A stretch of DNA of 27,542 nt, taken from a virus. Shown in pieces: positions 1-5,631 of this stretch. Under the pieces are notes generated by a model. It saw nothing but the letters and a program-made list of their open reading frames with translations. It was not told the DNA's origin and searched no databases. A program made the translations under genes and the position numbers. Where the stretch lies: IMG/VR virus record IMGVR_UViG_3300025101_000138, positions 1-27,542 of that record; one strand, given 5' to 3'. The first letter of the stretch is position 1, and every line of letters begins with the position of its first letter.

Positions 1-1
1 G

Positions 2-106
2 CCGCTGAGTATAAAAACGACGAGTAGCTTGGTGAAAAAAAGCGAGTTACTAGGTCTTGCTAGCAAAACCAAACTGAGACAGATTAAAGACAGGAGGAAG
101 ACATGA
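2..106 (+). CDS. Partial C-terminus of an upstream unknown protein
   Basis: Frame 2 is open from the window edge to a TGA at 104-106, giving 34 residues with a Lys/Arg-rich end (last residues RQIKDRRKT). Its stop overlaps the ATG of the next gene as ATGA, the coupling used throughout this genome. An internal GTG at 32 could instead start a separate 24-residue ORF. In that case the real upstream gene would be frame 1, which ends at the TAG at 25-27 with the residues AAEYKNDE. I cannot choose firmly between these, and no function is recognisable. Confidence 0.35.
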   Translation, partial: PLSIKTTSSLVKKSELLGLASKTKLRQIKDRRKT

Positions 107-495
107 AGGTTAACTATCACGGAAATCCTGGCCGGAAGCTTAAATTAAACAAAACGATGTTTAAGATAAGCACCGGCATGATGAAGTGGAAGAGAAGAAT
201 TGCAATTCCAATGTGGCACCCAAGTCATGTACAAAAGGCAGCGAACATAATGAGGGAATACGCCGACCGGATTGCTAAGATCGACCAGTCTAATTCCATG
301 CGTGGTTCGGACCGAACTACGTTAGCTCAAAACTTGCTGGTGGAAATGAACCACCAGTTTAGCATGATCAGTCCGCAAGATCCGAGGGAACGAGGAACGG
401 AACGATACGAATTTATTAACGGTCAAGATAATATGACCGACACTAACGGGTTTGACGACCTGGCTAAAGATAAAGAGCTTAACGAAGACAATTAA
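103..495 (+). CDS. Hypothetical protein, 130 aa
   Basis: The start is set by a strong ribosome binding site, AGGAGG at 92-97, five bases before the ATG, and by an ATGA overlap with the preceding reading frame. The first 40 residues are very basic (Lys/Arg-rich, with a KWKRR cluster). The middle is probably helical and the tail is acidic (ends in KELNEDN). No cysteine pairs, membrane segments or catalytic motifs are evident. The basic N-terminus would suit nucleic-acid binding, but that is only an inference from charge. I do not recognise a family. It is probably the second gene visible of a plus-strand regulatory or early operon. Confidence 0.75.
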   Translation: MKVNYHGNPGRKLKLNKTMFKISTGMMKWKRRIAIPMWHPSHVQKAANIMREYADRIAKIDQSNSMRGSDRTTLAQNLLVEMNHQFSMISPQDPRERGTERYEFINGQDNMTDTNGFDDLAKDKELNEDN

Positions 496-554
496 ACAGT
501 ACTGGGTACTTATAAAAAGGTATCTAATACATTTAACACATTGAGGAGAGCGAA

Positions 555-803
555 ATGCCAATAAAATATAAGCGGCTTTCTGACTATGTTAGAGGTTTGC
601 GCATAATATATATTATACCGAAACTTTCTAATGTATCAGAAAAACAGATTAGCCTAATCAGACAGATTAACCTAATTAACCTAATCAGAACAAACAGAAC
701 AAACAGAATAATCAGAATAATCGAAGACGTACTCGCTGCCATGAGTTTATTCGCCATATTTACTTTATGGTTATGGGTAGCGAGGGGCTTCGGGTGGCAT
801 TAA
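555..803 (+). CDS. Small membrane protein with 3-residue tandem repeat, 82 aa
   Basis: The start ATG is preceded by GAGGAG at 543-548. The basic N-terminus (about residues 1-31) is followed by a triplet-periodic stretch, residues 32-58, read from nine in-frame 9-bp DNA units (ISL, IRQ, INL, INL, IRT, NRT, NRI, IRI, IED). Residues 59-80 form a hydrophobic, Trp-rich segment (AAMSLFAIFTLWLWVARGF) that looks like one membrane-spanning helix near the C-terminus. The gene overlaps the start of the next gene by about 10 bp. The function is unknown. The repeat raises some doubt about the N-terminal half, but the ribosome binding site and the continuous frame support translation. Confidence 0.6.
   Translation: MPIKYKRLSDYVRGLRIIYIIPKLSNVSEKQISLIRQINLINLIRTNRTNRIIRIIEDVLAAMSLFAIFTLWLWVARGFGWH
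648..728 (+). repeat. In-frame 9-bp tandem repeat array (nine degenerate units)
   Basis: Read in steps of nine from 648, the units are attagccta, atcagacag, attaaccta, attaaccta, atcagaaca, aacagaaca, aacagaata, atcagaata and atcgaagac. Adjacent units are identical or differ by one or two bases, which suggests growth by slippage. The array is in phase with the 82-aa gene, so gain or loss of a unit would add or remove three residues without a frameshift. Confidence 0.85.
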
Positions 804-1072
804 AAAAATATAAATTCCAAGATGGCCAACCAGGCACTTTAGATCCAGACTTTAAAAACCATGTAAACGAGCTCGTTGAAAACGTTACCTCTGCCTTAGC
901 AAACATAGGGAAGTGGGAAACAATACGAGAGCTTGCCACGGAAACCCTGGCGGAAGGTATGGTCGGACTGGGCTTGAACGAAGTCCAAACAGAAAATCTG
1001 AAGGTTTCTATATCAGATGATGGCGCACAAGTTGACGTGCAGCTTATCGGAGATCAGGAGGTGTACCATTGA
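794..1072 (+). CDS. Hypothetical protein, 92 aa
   Basis: A frame is open from an ATG at 767, but that start lies 37 bp inside the previous gene and has no good ribosome binding site. The GTG at 794 has GAGGGG at 782-787 in front of it and leaves only a 10-bp overlap, so I prefer it. The protein is acidic, with an amphipathic helical middle and a likely beta C-terminus (LKVSISDDGAQVDVQLIG). The end of this gene contains the ribosome binding site of the next one (AGGAGGTG, 1056-1063), so the two are translationally linked. No family is recognised. Confidence 0.7.
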   Translation: MALKKYKFQDGQPGTLDPDFKNHVNELVENVTSALANIGKWETIRELATETLAEGMVGLGLNEVQTENLKVSISDDGAQVDVQLIGDQEVYH

Positions 1073-1332
1073 AACACCCTCTAACTAAATCTCAAAATGA
1101 AATCTTTGATTATATCTGTGAATTCTACAAACGTTATCCAGAGCGACGAAGTCCGACATTAAAAGACATGGCTTCGGGTCAAGTTGATGGCGTCCAAGTG
1201 TGTAAGGAAAGAGCCAGTCGGCAAAGTATCTATCCACACATCCGGACGCTTATCGATAAAGGTTACATCAAAGAAAATTTTTATCGAAACAAACCTTACT
1301 GGACACTGGCGGACGACAACAATGACAAATGA
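1069..1332 (+). CDS. Winged-helix DNA-binding protein, LexA N-domain-like, 87 aa
   Basis: Initiation is at a TTG. A perfect AGGAGGTG at 1056-1063 lies five bases upstream, and the TTGA overlaps the stop of the previous gene. The pattern near the N-terminus (LTKSQNEIFDYICEFYKRYP, then SPTLKDMA) resembles the first helix and the 'PT..EIA' turn of the LexA DNA-binding domain. It is followed by a putative recognition region (SRQSIYPHIRTLIDKGYI) and a wing ending in KPYWTL. Unlike LexA there is no peptidase domain; the protein ends after the wing. It is probably a small phage transcription regulator. The fold call comes from pattern recognition only. Confidence 0.6.
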   Translation: MKHPLTKSQNEIFDYICEFYKRYPERRSPTLKDMASGQVDGVQVCKERASRQSIYPHIRTLIDKGYIKENFYRNKPYWTLADDNNDK

Positions 1333-1573
1333 AATGGATCCTCTTGCCAGGATGAAGGCTATGGCTAAAGAAGAAAATCGCCGGCTCCGCAAAAAGTGGG
1401 GTCAGCCCGTCGAAGTTAGGCCAAACTTGGAGGTTATGTCTAAGATGGCTGAGCGCGTCAATGAGATGCTCAAACGTGGAAACACGCGAGCACACATTGC
1501 CGGTTACTTAAATATCTCTCTGGCCCACGTCGGCCGTCTTTGCAGAGACTATGGATTACCCAGGGAGGATTAG
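1322..1573 (+). CDS. Small helix-turn-helix protein, 83 aa
   Basis: The frame is open back to 1184, but the earlier ATG lies deep inside the LexA-like gene. The ATG at 1322 gives an 11-bp overlap and is the likely start; an ATG at 1334 is an alternative. The N-terminal half is basic and helical (KAMAKEENRRLRKKWG). Residues about 55-80 read as a helix-turn-helix (HIAGYLNISLAHVGRLCRDY), like the DNA-binding helices of resolvases and small phage regulators. It directly follows another DNA-binding protein and precedes the terminator, so the pair may form a regulatory unit. The actual target is unknown. Confidence 0.65.
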   Translation: MTNEMDPLARMKAMAKEENRRLRKKWGQPVEVRPNLEVMSKMAERVNEMLKRGNTRAHIAGYLNISLAHVGRLCRDYGLPRED

Positions 1574-1648
1574 ATGCCAACAATACAAAAGCTTTGTTTA
1601 AAAAAATATTTTAAGCATAAGGACGAGAAAAAAGAGGAGCCCGATTAG
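1574..1648 (+). CDS. Candidate very small protein, 24 aa, ending inside the terminator
   Basis: The ATG at 1574 directly abuts the TAG of the previous gene and has AGGGAGG at 1562-1568, an excellent ribosome binding site with five bases of spacing. The 24 codons give a lysine-rich peptide (LKKYFKHKDEKKEEPD at the end). Its stop codon falls within the loop and stem of the terminator hairpin. The strong binding site and tight junction support translation. The short length and the terminator overlap leave room for doubt. Confidence 0.5.
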   Translation: MPTIQKLCLKKYFKHKDEKKEEPD

Positions 1649-1658
1649 GGCTCCTTTT
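1632..1658. terminator. Bidirectional rho-independent terminator
   Basis: GGAGCCC at 1636-1642, loop GATTA, then GGGCTCC at 1648-1654 form a perfect 7-bp stem, extended by A-T and G-T pairs. TTTT follows on the plus strand. On the minus strand the same hairpin is followed by CTCTTTTTT. It sits exactly between the convergent plus block and the minus late operon, and the stop codon of the endolysin lies in its T tract. Confidence 0.92.
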
Positions 1659-2196
1659 AACTTATCATCGCCAAAGATTTTTCCAGCGTTTCTTTATTGC
1701 GCCTAGACCAGCCTTTTCCAAAATGCTTATAGTCATCGAGCTTTCGATAGAACCCTTCGCGAGCATCGTAATATTTTTCGATTAACTCTTTTGGCTCGTG
1801 ATCGTGCATTGCCTTGAGGGTCTGATTACCAATCTTCCCATCAGCTTTTACCGCTAGGACACGTTGCAATAGTTTGGCAGCCCTGGAAGGTCCGGCATTC
1901 ACGGCCATGTCCGCCACCGAGTAATCCAAGCCGCTATATAAATCGTCTGCGCGGATAGGCCGCCAGTAATCTTTTTCGTAAAACGGTTTCACGTCTTCTT
2001 TAGTTAACTTTCTCATTACATCTTTAGGAGCTGGCTTGCCGGTGTACTTAGCCCAGTTGTAAGCAGTGACGCCCAGCATAGTTGATCCCTCGTTGCCGTG
2101 ACCGTCCTCTTTGTTGCCTTTATCATTTTTATTGTCAGTAAAACCACCCTCATGCTTAATCAGCATTTCGAAAAAATCGTTCCAATTATCTTTCAT
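1657..2196 (-). CDS. Endolysin: GH108-type N-acetylmuramidase with peptidoglycan-binding domain, 179 aa
   Basis: Glycosidases of the GH108 family cut the glycan strands of peptidoglycan. Residues 12-18 contain the hallmark EGG motif (IKHEGGF), with Glu16 as the expected catalytic acid, followed by GSTMLGVTAYNW. The C-terminal part (about 105-130, AAKLLQRVL, then ADGKIGNQTLKAM) matches the peptidoglycan-binding repeat usually fused to these enzymes. No signal peptide is visible, so a holin is expected to release it. The frame opens at a TTG at 2226, but GGAGG at 2204-2208, seven bases before the ATG at 2196, and an ATGA overlap with the 29-aa upstream gene fix the start. The loop between EGGF and the GST motif looks longer than usual and is charged. 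Confidence 0.9.
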   Translation of the reverse strand: MKDNWNDFFEMLIKHEGGFTDNKNDKGNKEDGHGNEGSTMLGVTAYNWAKYTGKPAPKDVMRKLTKEDVKPFYEKDYWRPIRADDLYSGLDYSVADMAVNAGPSRAAKLLQRVLAVKADGKIGNQTLKAMHDHEPKELIEKYYDAREGFYRKLDDYKHFGKGWSRRNKETLEKSLAMIS

Positions 2197-2282
2197 TTCT
2201 TTGCCTCCAGGTAAAGTCGCCAGCAATTGACGATCGTGTTGATGCTGACCATTGTCAGTAAAACTATTTGCCAGGTTTCCAT
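2193..2282 (-). CDS. 29-aa single-span membrane protein in the lysis cassette
   Basis: This ORF is too short for most gene callers, but both ends are tightly fitted. Its ATG overlaps the TAA of the holin-like gene upstream as TAATG, and its TGA overlaps the ATG of the endolysin as ATGA. The peptide has a short N-terminus (METWQ), a hydrophobic stretch of roughly 15-20 residues (IVLLTMVSINTIVNCW) and a basic end (YLEAKK), so it looks like one membrane helix. The codons near its end carry the GGAGG that starts endolysin translation. It could be a small holin, a holin modulator or merely a coupling peptide; the sequence does not decide. Confidence 0.65.
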   Translation of the reverse strand: METWQIVLLTMVSINTIVNCWRLYLEAKK

Positions 2283-2665
2283 TATTTTTTACCGCTGAAA
2301 AATTGCTTACCGCCTCGTATTCCTATGGCCGCAGAGCACACAGTAAAAACTAGCCAAGTGTACCACTCCGGCAATTCTGAAAGACGATCGAAACCATTTT
2401 TGACAACTTCTTCGAGCCCTGGAACAAAACATAAAATCACTGGGATCATTACGACTACCGTTATAAATTCGTCTTTAAGAGAATTTTGAGTAGACTGGGC
2501 CATTATCCTTTCCCAGTCAGCGGTCGATGTTTCTTTCGATAATAAAATTTTTGCTTTCGCTTCCGCCTCAGTTAATTTTAACTTTGCATTTGCTGCGTTT
2601 GCGTCGGCTTTTCCCTGCAACCAGGACGACGCCAGGTTAGCTACGGGCCCAAGGAACTGCATCAT
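2282..2665 (-). CDS. Putative holin, GTA_holin_3TM-like, 127 aa
   Basis: Holins permeabilise the inner membrane at the end of infection so that the endolysin reaches the wall. The N-terminal half is an Ala/Lys/Glu-rich helix (residues 18-50). It is followed by STADWERIMAQ and NSLKDEF, which fit the conserved 'W..(A)..S.KDE' stretch of the holin family first described for gene-transfer-agent release. Two clear hydrophobic segments follow, at about 68-82 (ITVVVMIPVILCFVPG) and 100-117 (YTWLVFTVCSAAIGI), and the protein ends in basic residues. GGGAGGG lies eight bases upstream and the start overlaps the previous stop as ATGA. The endolysin and a 29-aa membrane peptide follow directly. Confidence 0.7.
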   Translation of the reverse strand: MMQFLGPVANLASSWLQGKADANAANAKLKLTEAEAKAKILLSKETSTADWERIMAQSTQNSLKDEFITVVVMIPVILCFVPGLEEVVKNGFDRLSELPEWYTWLVFTVCSAAIGIRGGKQFFSGKK

Positions 2666-2886
2666 TCTGATTTCCCTCCCAAGACCTTGCTTGATAGAGC
2701 GAAGTACGCGCCCACCAGGCCACTTAACGCGAGGTATTGGACTTGCAGCACCCCAGAGGCTTCATTCATCCTGGAGGGGTCGTATATCGTCGCTGCCGTC
2801 GTCGCGCACATCATAAAGAGCGCAATGTAAGACATACGCCTTTTGTTCACCTGGTAAGCCATTTTATCTGGGACTAGTTCGTTCAT
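2662..2886 (-). CDS. Small two-span membrane protein, holin candidate, 74 aa
   Basis: The N-terminus is polar and basic (residues 1-17, with KRR). Two hydrophobic stretches follow, about 18-36 (SYIALFMMCATTAATIY) and 48-68 (VQYLALSGLVGAYFALSS), separated by a short polar loop. The size and topology are those of a class II holin, and the gene sits in the lysis cassette, overlapping the next holin-like gene by ATGA. AAGGA in front of the ATG supports the start. Small two-span proteins of this kind are common in marine phages without proven function. It may be a second holin or an antiholin. Confidence 0.65.
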   Translation of the reverse strand: MNELVPDKMAYQVNKRRMSYIALFMMCATTAATIYDPSRMNEASGVLQVQYLALSGLVGAYFALSSKVLGGKSE

Positions 2887-2980
2887 TTTCTAAGATCCTT
2901 ACTGCTAATTTCTTACATGAAGTTTGGACGACAACCCGTCCATTTCTATAAACAATCCATCTATTTCGTTTAACCTCCAC
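2864..2980 (-). CDS. 38-aa basic protein in the lysis cassette, GTG start
   Basis: The 99-bp gap upstream of the 74-aa membrane protein is not empty. A GTG at 2980 opens a 38-codon frame that ends 23 bp inside the next gene. The peptide is basic and beta-prone (NRWIVYRNGRVVVQTSC, then KKLAVRILENE), and looks more protein-like than chance. GGTGAGG lies just upstream, with only three bases of spacing, and the gene begins five bases after the preceding gene's stop. No hydrophobic segment is present. The function is unknown. Confidence 0.5.
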   Translation of the reverse strand: MEVKRNRWIVYRNGRVVVQTSCKKLAVRILENERTSPR

Positions 2981-2985
2981 TAACC

Positions 2986-3453
2986 TCACCGAAACCAATC
3001 ACGCACATCCACCCAACCCAACCAGTGCATATAGGCCGTCGAGCCGACGAACGCGAACAAGAGCAGCACAACAATTCCGGTTATAGTAACCGCTAACTCT
3101 TGCCTTTCTATCGCGTCACGACGCGCCTGGGCTTCTGCTTCTCGCTTTTCCTGGAGAACTTCTCGACGTATTTTTAAAAGTTCTTGCCAGTGTGATGGGC
3201 CCAAGCCATTTCTGGGGTCACAGATCCAGTCTTTTAAGTCTTCTTCTAGTTGTGCGCTTTCGCGTAATTTGGCAAAGCGTTCCATTGCTATGGAGTTGAC
3301 ATTTGAACCAGACAAACCTTTTTTCTGAAGTTGCTTTTTAGCGTTGTCAGTTGCATCAAAAAATTGCCCTATCTGTTTAGACAAAGAATGAATTGTGCGA
3401 CCGGCGCTTAATCCAGATTTTACAACGGCTAATGCCGAAATAGGGTCAACCAT
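2986..3453 (-). CDS. Conserved-type phage membrane-anchored protein, 155 aa
   Basis: The opening MVDPISAL and the following alanine/serine-rich helix are of a kind often seen in short-tailed marine phages near the lysis genes. A long, highly charged coiled-coil-like stretch runs from about 55 to 118 (ends REAEAQARRDAIERQE). A single strong hydrophobic segment follows at 121-141 (VTITGIVVLLLFAFVG), with a short Trp-rich tail. The topology is a cytoplasmic domain with a C-terminal anchor, opposite to an inner-membrane spanin. The ATG lies two bases after the stop of the upstream gene. The function is unknown; the position suggests lysis or virion release. Confidence 0.7.
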   Translation of the reverse strand: MVDPISALAVVKSGLSAGRTIHSLSKQIGQFFDATDNAKKQLQKKGLSGSNVNSIAMERFAKLRESAQLEEDLKDWICDPRNGLGPSHWQELLKIRREVLQEKREAEAQARRDAIERQELAVTITGIVVLLLFAFVGSTAYMHWLGWVDVRDWFR

Positions 3454-3455
3454 AA

Positions 3456-3824
3456 CTACATCCCGTCACGCCTTGTAAACTCTACTGTCTTTTCTAAAAT
3501 CGCTATACGAGATTGCAGTTTTACAATCTCCATCATGTGTGAGGTCATTCCTTCAAGATCCTCCCACGCCATATCCAGCTCTTGCCATAAGTCGTTCATG
3601 TCCTCATCAACTTCATTTAAGCGATCGCTGTTAGCTAGAATGTCTCTTTGCATATTTACCTTGTCCTGGATTTCTGACTGTGCAGAGAGCTGAGCCACAG
3701 TTTCCTCCAGGTTGGATATTATCGACGCTTGGCCAGCGGCATACCAAATGGTCCCTGCCGTTGTAGAGACAATCAATGTTACCGCCGAAGCGGCAGCGAC
3801 GATATTTACTTTTGGCATCGACAT
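3456..3824 (-). CDS. Membrane-anchored coiled-coil protein, inner-membrane spanin candidate, 122 aa
   Basis: The frame extends upstream, but the ATG at 3824 is preceded by GAAGGT (3831-3836) and overlaps the stop of the XhlA-like gene as TAATG. The protein begins with a single hydrophobic segment at residues 7-30 (VNIVAAASAVTLIVSTTAG). The rest is an acidic, heptad-rich helix (SNLEETVAQLSAQ, NDLWQELDMAWEDLEG, LQSRIAILEKTVE). A one-span N-terminal anchor with a periplasmic coiled coil is the topology of i-spanins such as lambda Rz. No outer-membrane lipoprotein partner (lipobox) was seen nearby, so the spanin role is tentative. Confidence 0.65.
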   Translation of the reverse strand: MSMPKVNIVAAASAVTLIVSTTAGTIWYAAGQASIISNLEETVAQLSAQSEIQDKVNMQRDILANSDRLNEVDEDMNDLWQELDMAWEDLEGMTSHMMEIVKLQSRIAILEKTVEFTRRDGM

Positions 3825-4024
3825 TATCCTACCTTCATTAAGACTGCGATAAGCAGGGCAATAATAGAACCGGCAGCGCCCCATAGTATTTGCTCAGTTC
3901 GCTTGGTGCGGACGTAGAGATCTTTGAGCTGTATTCGCAGCTCAGTCTTGACCTCGACCATATCCTTTTCGACAACGTCGATCCTGGCATGTGCACTGGC
4001 AGCGCTGCGTCTGTCTTGTGTCAC
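3824..4024 (-). CDS. XhlA-like holin-associated protein, 66 aa
   Basis: A heptad-rich, charged helix (RIDVVEKDMVEVKTELRIQL) leads to a single C-terminal membrane segment (ILWGAAGSIIALLIAVLMKVG), the layout of the haemolysin XhlA family that assists phage holins. The ATG at 4039 overlaps the previous gene by 19 bp and has no ribosome binding site. The GTG at 4024 has GGGAGGG six bases upstream and forms a GTGA overlap with the preceding stop, so I place the start there. Its TAA overlaps the next ATG (TAATG). The family call rests on motif and topology. Confidence 0.75.
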   Translation of the reverse strand: MTQDRRSAASAHARIDVVEKDMVEVKTELRIQLKDLYVRTKRTEQILWGAAGSIIALLIAVLMKVG

Positions 4025-4329
4025 CACTTGCCCTCCCATCCACGAAGCTGGCTATATTCGCCGTCCATCAATTTACGTTTAATGACTTCAGCTACCGCCG
4101 TAGGATCGCTCCAAGCGACGCCAGCTTCCTTTAGCCAAATATGAACAAGACCAGGGTGAACCTGGCCAACGTGCTTCCAGTCGCTTCCTACCGCGTTAGG
4201 TGAGGCTTCCCTGGCATGTTTTGCGTCTAATAAAAGTTCATTACCGCTAAAATGATTTACGACGGTAATTTCTCCCTTGTCGTTGACGTGGACGTCTTCT
4301 CTTAATCGATGAGGATCATTTCTTATCAT
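4021..4329 (-). CDS. Conserved-type phage protein of unknown function, 102 aa
   Basis: A soluble, mixed alpha/beta protein with a distinctive C-terminal half: HPGLVHIWLKEAGVAWSDP, then VIKRKLMDGEYSQLRGWEG. I associate this pattern with small proteins found downstream of the capsid gene in several short-tailed phages, but know of no assigned role. The gene is linked by a one-base overlap to the 84-aa gene upstream and by GTGA to the XhlA-like gene downstream. It may be a minor head or head-tail protein, or part of the lysis block. Confidence 0.65.
   Translation of the reverse strand: MIRNDPHRLREDVHVNDKGEITVVNHFSGNELLLDAKHAREASPNAVGSDWKHVGQVHPGLVHIWLKEAGVAWSDPTAVAEVIKRKLMDGEYSQLRGWEGKW
4031..4037 (-). 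promoter_or_regulatory. Ribosome binding site GGGAGGG deciding a GTG start
   Basis: On the minus strand GGGAGGG is followed six bases later by GTG at 4024-4022, whose last two bases plus A form the TGA of the upstream gene. The competing ATG at 4039 overlaps this element and would bury it inside the coding region. Confidence 0.75.
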
Positions 4330-4583
4330 TATTCGTAAGCCTCATTGACGTTTGGGGTAGACTTATCGTCCGCTCGAAGAGTTCCGTCAGCGTTTCGAGC
4401 TCTTTTCTTTTTTGATTGAGGAGCTGCCTTTTTCATTGGTGGCATTTCCTGCATTACTTCGAGAGCTAGAGGTTTCATTGATATAATTTTTTTAACCTCT
4501 TCATTAGGTAATTCAACAATATCGTCCTGGCGCTTTACGCCGGCGGATGTTGAAATGCTTTTCATTAATACTTTAACTTTCAT
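4329..4583 (-). CDS. Small capsid-downstream protein, 84 aa
   Basis: The first 45 residues (KVKVLMKSISTSAGVKRQDD, then IVELPNEEVKKII) resemble the short 'VLKS...G..K..GDVVELP..EA..LI' proteins encoded next to phage capsid genes, often called head-tail joining or minor head proteins. The rest is a basic, disordered-looking tail (KKAAPQSKKKRARNAD). It lies immediately after the terminator that follows the major capsid gene and overlaps the next gene by one base. A binding role to head or DNA is possible but unproven. GGAGGG upstream supports the ATG. Confidence 0.6.
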   Translation of the reverse strand: MKVKVLMKSISTSAGVKRQDDIVELPNEEVKKIISMKPLALEVMQEMPPMKKAAPQSKKKRARNADGTLRADDKSTPNVNEAYE

Positions 4584-4609
4584 TTTACCCTCCGGTATCT
4601 AGTACTTTT

Positions 4610-4633
4610 AAAAGCAGGGCGCGAACGCCCTGC
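4610..4633 (-). terminator. Intra-operon rho-independent terminator after the capsid gene
   Basis: On the minus strand GCAGGGCG, loop TTCG, CGCCCTGC is a perfect 8-bp GC-rich stem with a UUCG-type loop, followed at once by TTTT. It lies 14 bp after the capsid stop and before the small lysis-side genes. The plus strand lacks a T tract, so it works in one direction. Partial read-through would lower lysis gene expression relative to capsid. Confidence 0.9.
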
Positions 4634-4647
4634 ATAAATTACACTTA

Positions 4648-5607
4648 TTAACTAGTTGTATTGTCTGCAATTATTCCGCTTGATGCTTCATTTTTACAGA
4701 CTAATGTTAGTTCCTGTATGAGTTGTCTGGACTCGTTATCACCAGTCACACCCAACGGAGTGTTTCGAGCTGGTCTTAGCTCAGCGATTTCCCACATATC
4801 ATCCTGGAGTATAAACACGTCTCTAGAACGGTTCTCCCTCGAGGGTTGAAATGCCACCTGACCCCAAGGGGTAAGATATATTGAAAGCGAATTAACAACT
4901 CGCTCATCACCAGCAACGACGTTTGCTCTTTGGTTGTTATTACCAGTAAAAGCTAATGCCTTATTCATTTGGAATGCTGATAGATAGCATGTGTCTGAAC
5001 GACCACCATTTTCCCAAATTGATTGCATCACAGTGTCGAATTTTGTCTGTGAAAATGCAGTCGGAGTACCATCATCTGTTCGTGCATCTGAACCGTCACC
5101 GGTTGGGTTTGCACCAGAGTTACCAGATTGGAAATCTACGTTAGTAGTCATCCAAGATGGAGCACCAGCCAACTCTCTAGCCGTGTTATTCGCGCCATTT
5201 ACCCGAAAATTATTGTCGAATAAAGCCTTCTCTACGTCCAAATTTTGCTCCCTAGCCACTAATAGCATCTGGTATCCCATTTCCCGATTTTTCCCGGCTT
5301 TGTCCAGGCCTACGTCTGACCCTGGAATTGACACCGCGTTCTTAAAAATTTGAGTGGAATTCGTCAATCTTGTGACCGCCGTGCGAGCTTCAGCAACCGT
5401 ATTATCGCCTTCTAGGTGTTTGTTTGAAGCACTTGATCTGAGCGACTGAGTAGTCCACTCGTGCAAAGTAGCCTTCGCAGAAGACTTTCCGCATTTAGCT
5501 CTAAATGGGGTTTCGAAGGGTGTAATATTATAAATCACATCTCGCAAATCGGTCTTAATCGAATTTGCATTGTCATAGGATGTATATGTATTTGTTGGTA
5601 ATGCCAT
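4648..5607 (-). CDS. Major capsid protein, SU10/DUF5309-like, 319 aa
   Basis: The opening (MALPTNTYTSYD, DLRDVIYNITPFETPF, then AKATLHEWTTQSL) matches the N-terminal signature of the SU10/DUF5309 capsid family, which has the HK97 fold. The length is typical. Other supportive parts are the spine-helix-like run GYQMLLVAREQNLDVEKALF and the C-terminal strand segment (DVFILQDDMWEIAELRPARN). It sits straight after the scaffolding gene, as expected, and is followed by a strong terminator. AAGGA nine bases upstream supports the ATG. The final 15 residues look flexible. Confidence 0.9.
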   Translation of the reverse strand: MALPTNTYTSYDNANSIKTDLRDVIYNITPFETPFRAKCGKSSAKATLHEWTTQSLRSSASNKHLEGDNTVAEARTAVTRLTNSTQIFKNAVSIPGSDVGLDKAGKNREMGYQMLLVAREQNLDVEKALFDNNFRVNGANNTARELAGAPSWMTTNVDFQSGNSGANPTGDGSDARTDDGTPTAFSQTKFDTVMQSIWENGGRSDTCYLSAFQMNKALAFTGNNNQRANVVAGDERVVNSLSIYLTPWGQVAFQPSRENRSRDVFILQDDMWEIAELRPARNTPLGVTGDNESRQLIQELTLVCKNEASSGIIADNTTS

Positions 5608-5631
5608 GATAAATTTCCTTTCTTGGCTTCA

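Noticed and set aside
498-510. AGTAC-TGG-GTACT hairpin after the 130-aa gene as a terminator
   Set aside because: The stem is only five weak base pairs and is followed by TATAAAAAGG rather than a T tract. The next gene is in the same direction with its own binding site.
511-542. Possible sigma-70-like promoter in the AT-rich gap before the 82-aa gene
   Set aside because: TATAAA-like boxes exist, but no matching -35 element at proper spacing is convincing in this AT-rich stretch.
322-561. 79-aa minus-strand ORF opposite the 130-aa plus gene
   Set aside because: The plus gene has a strong ribosome binding site and coupling. The minus frame has neither and would lie outside the late operon beyond a terminator.
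4991-5353. 120-aa plus-strand ORF opposite the capsid gene
   Set aside because: The capsid frame on the other strand has clear family motifs, and this frame has no supporting signals.
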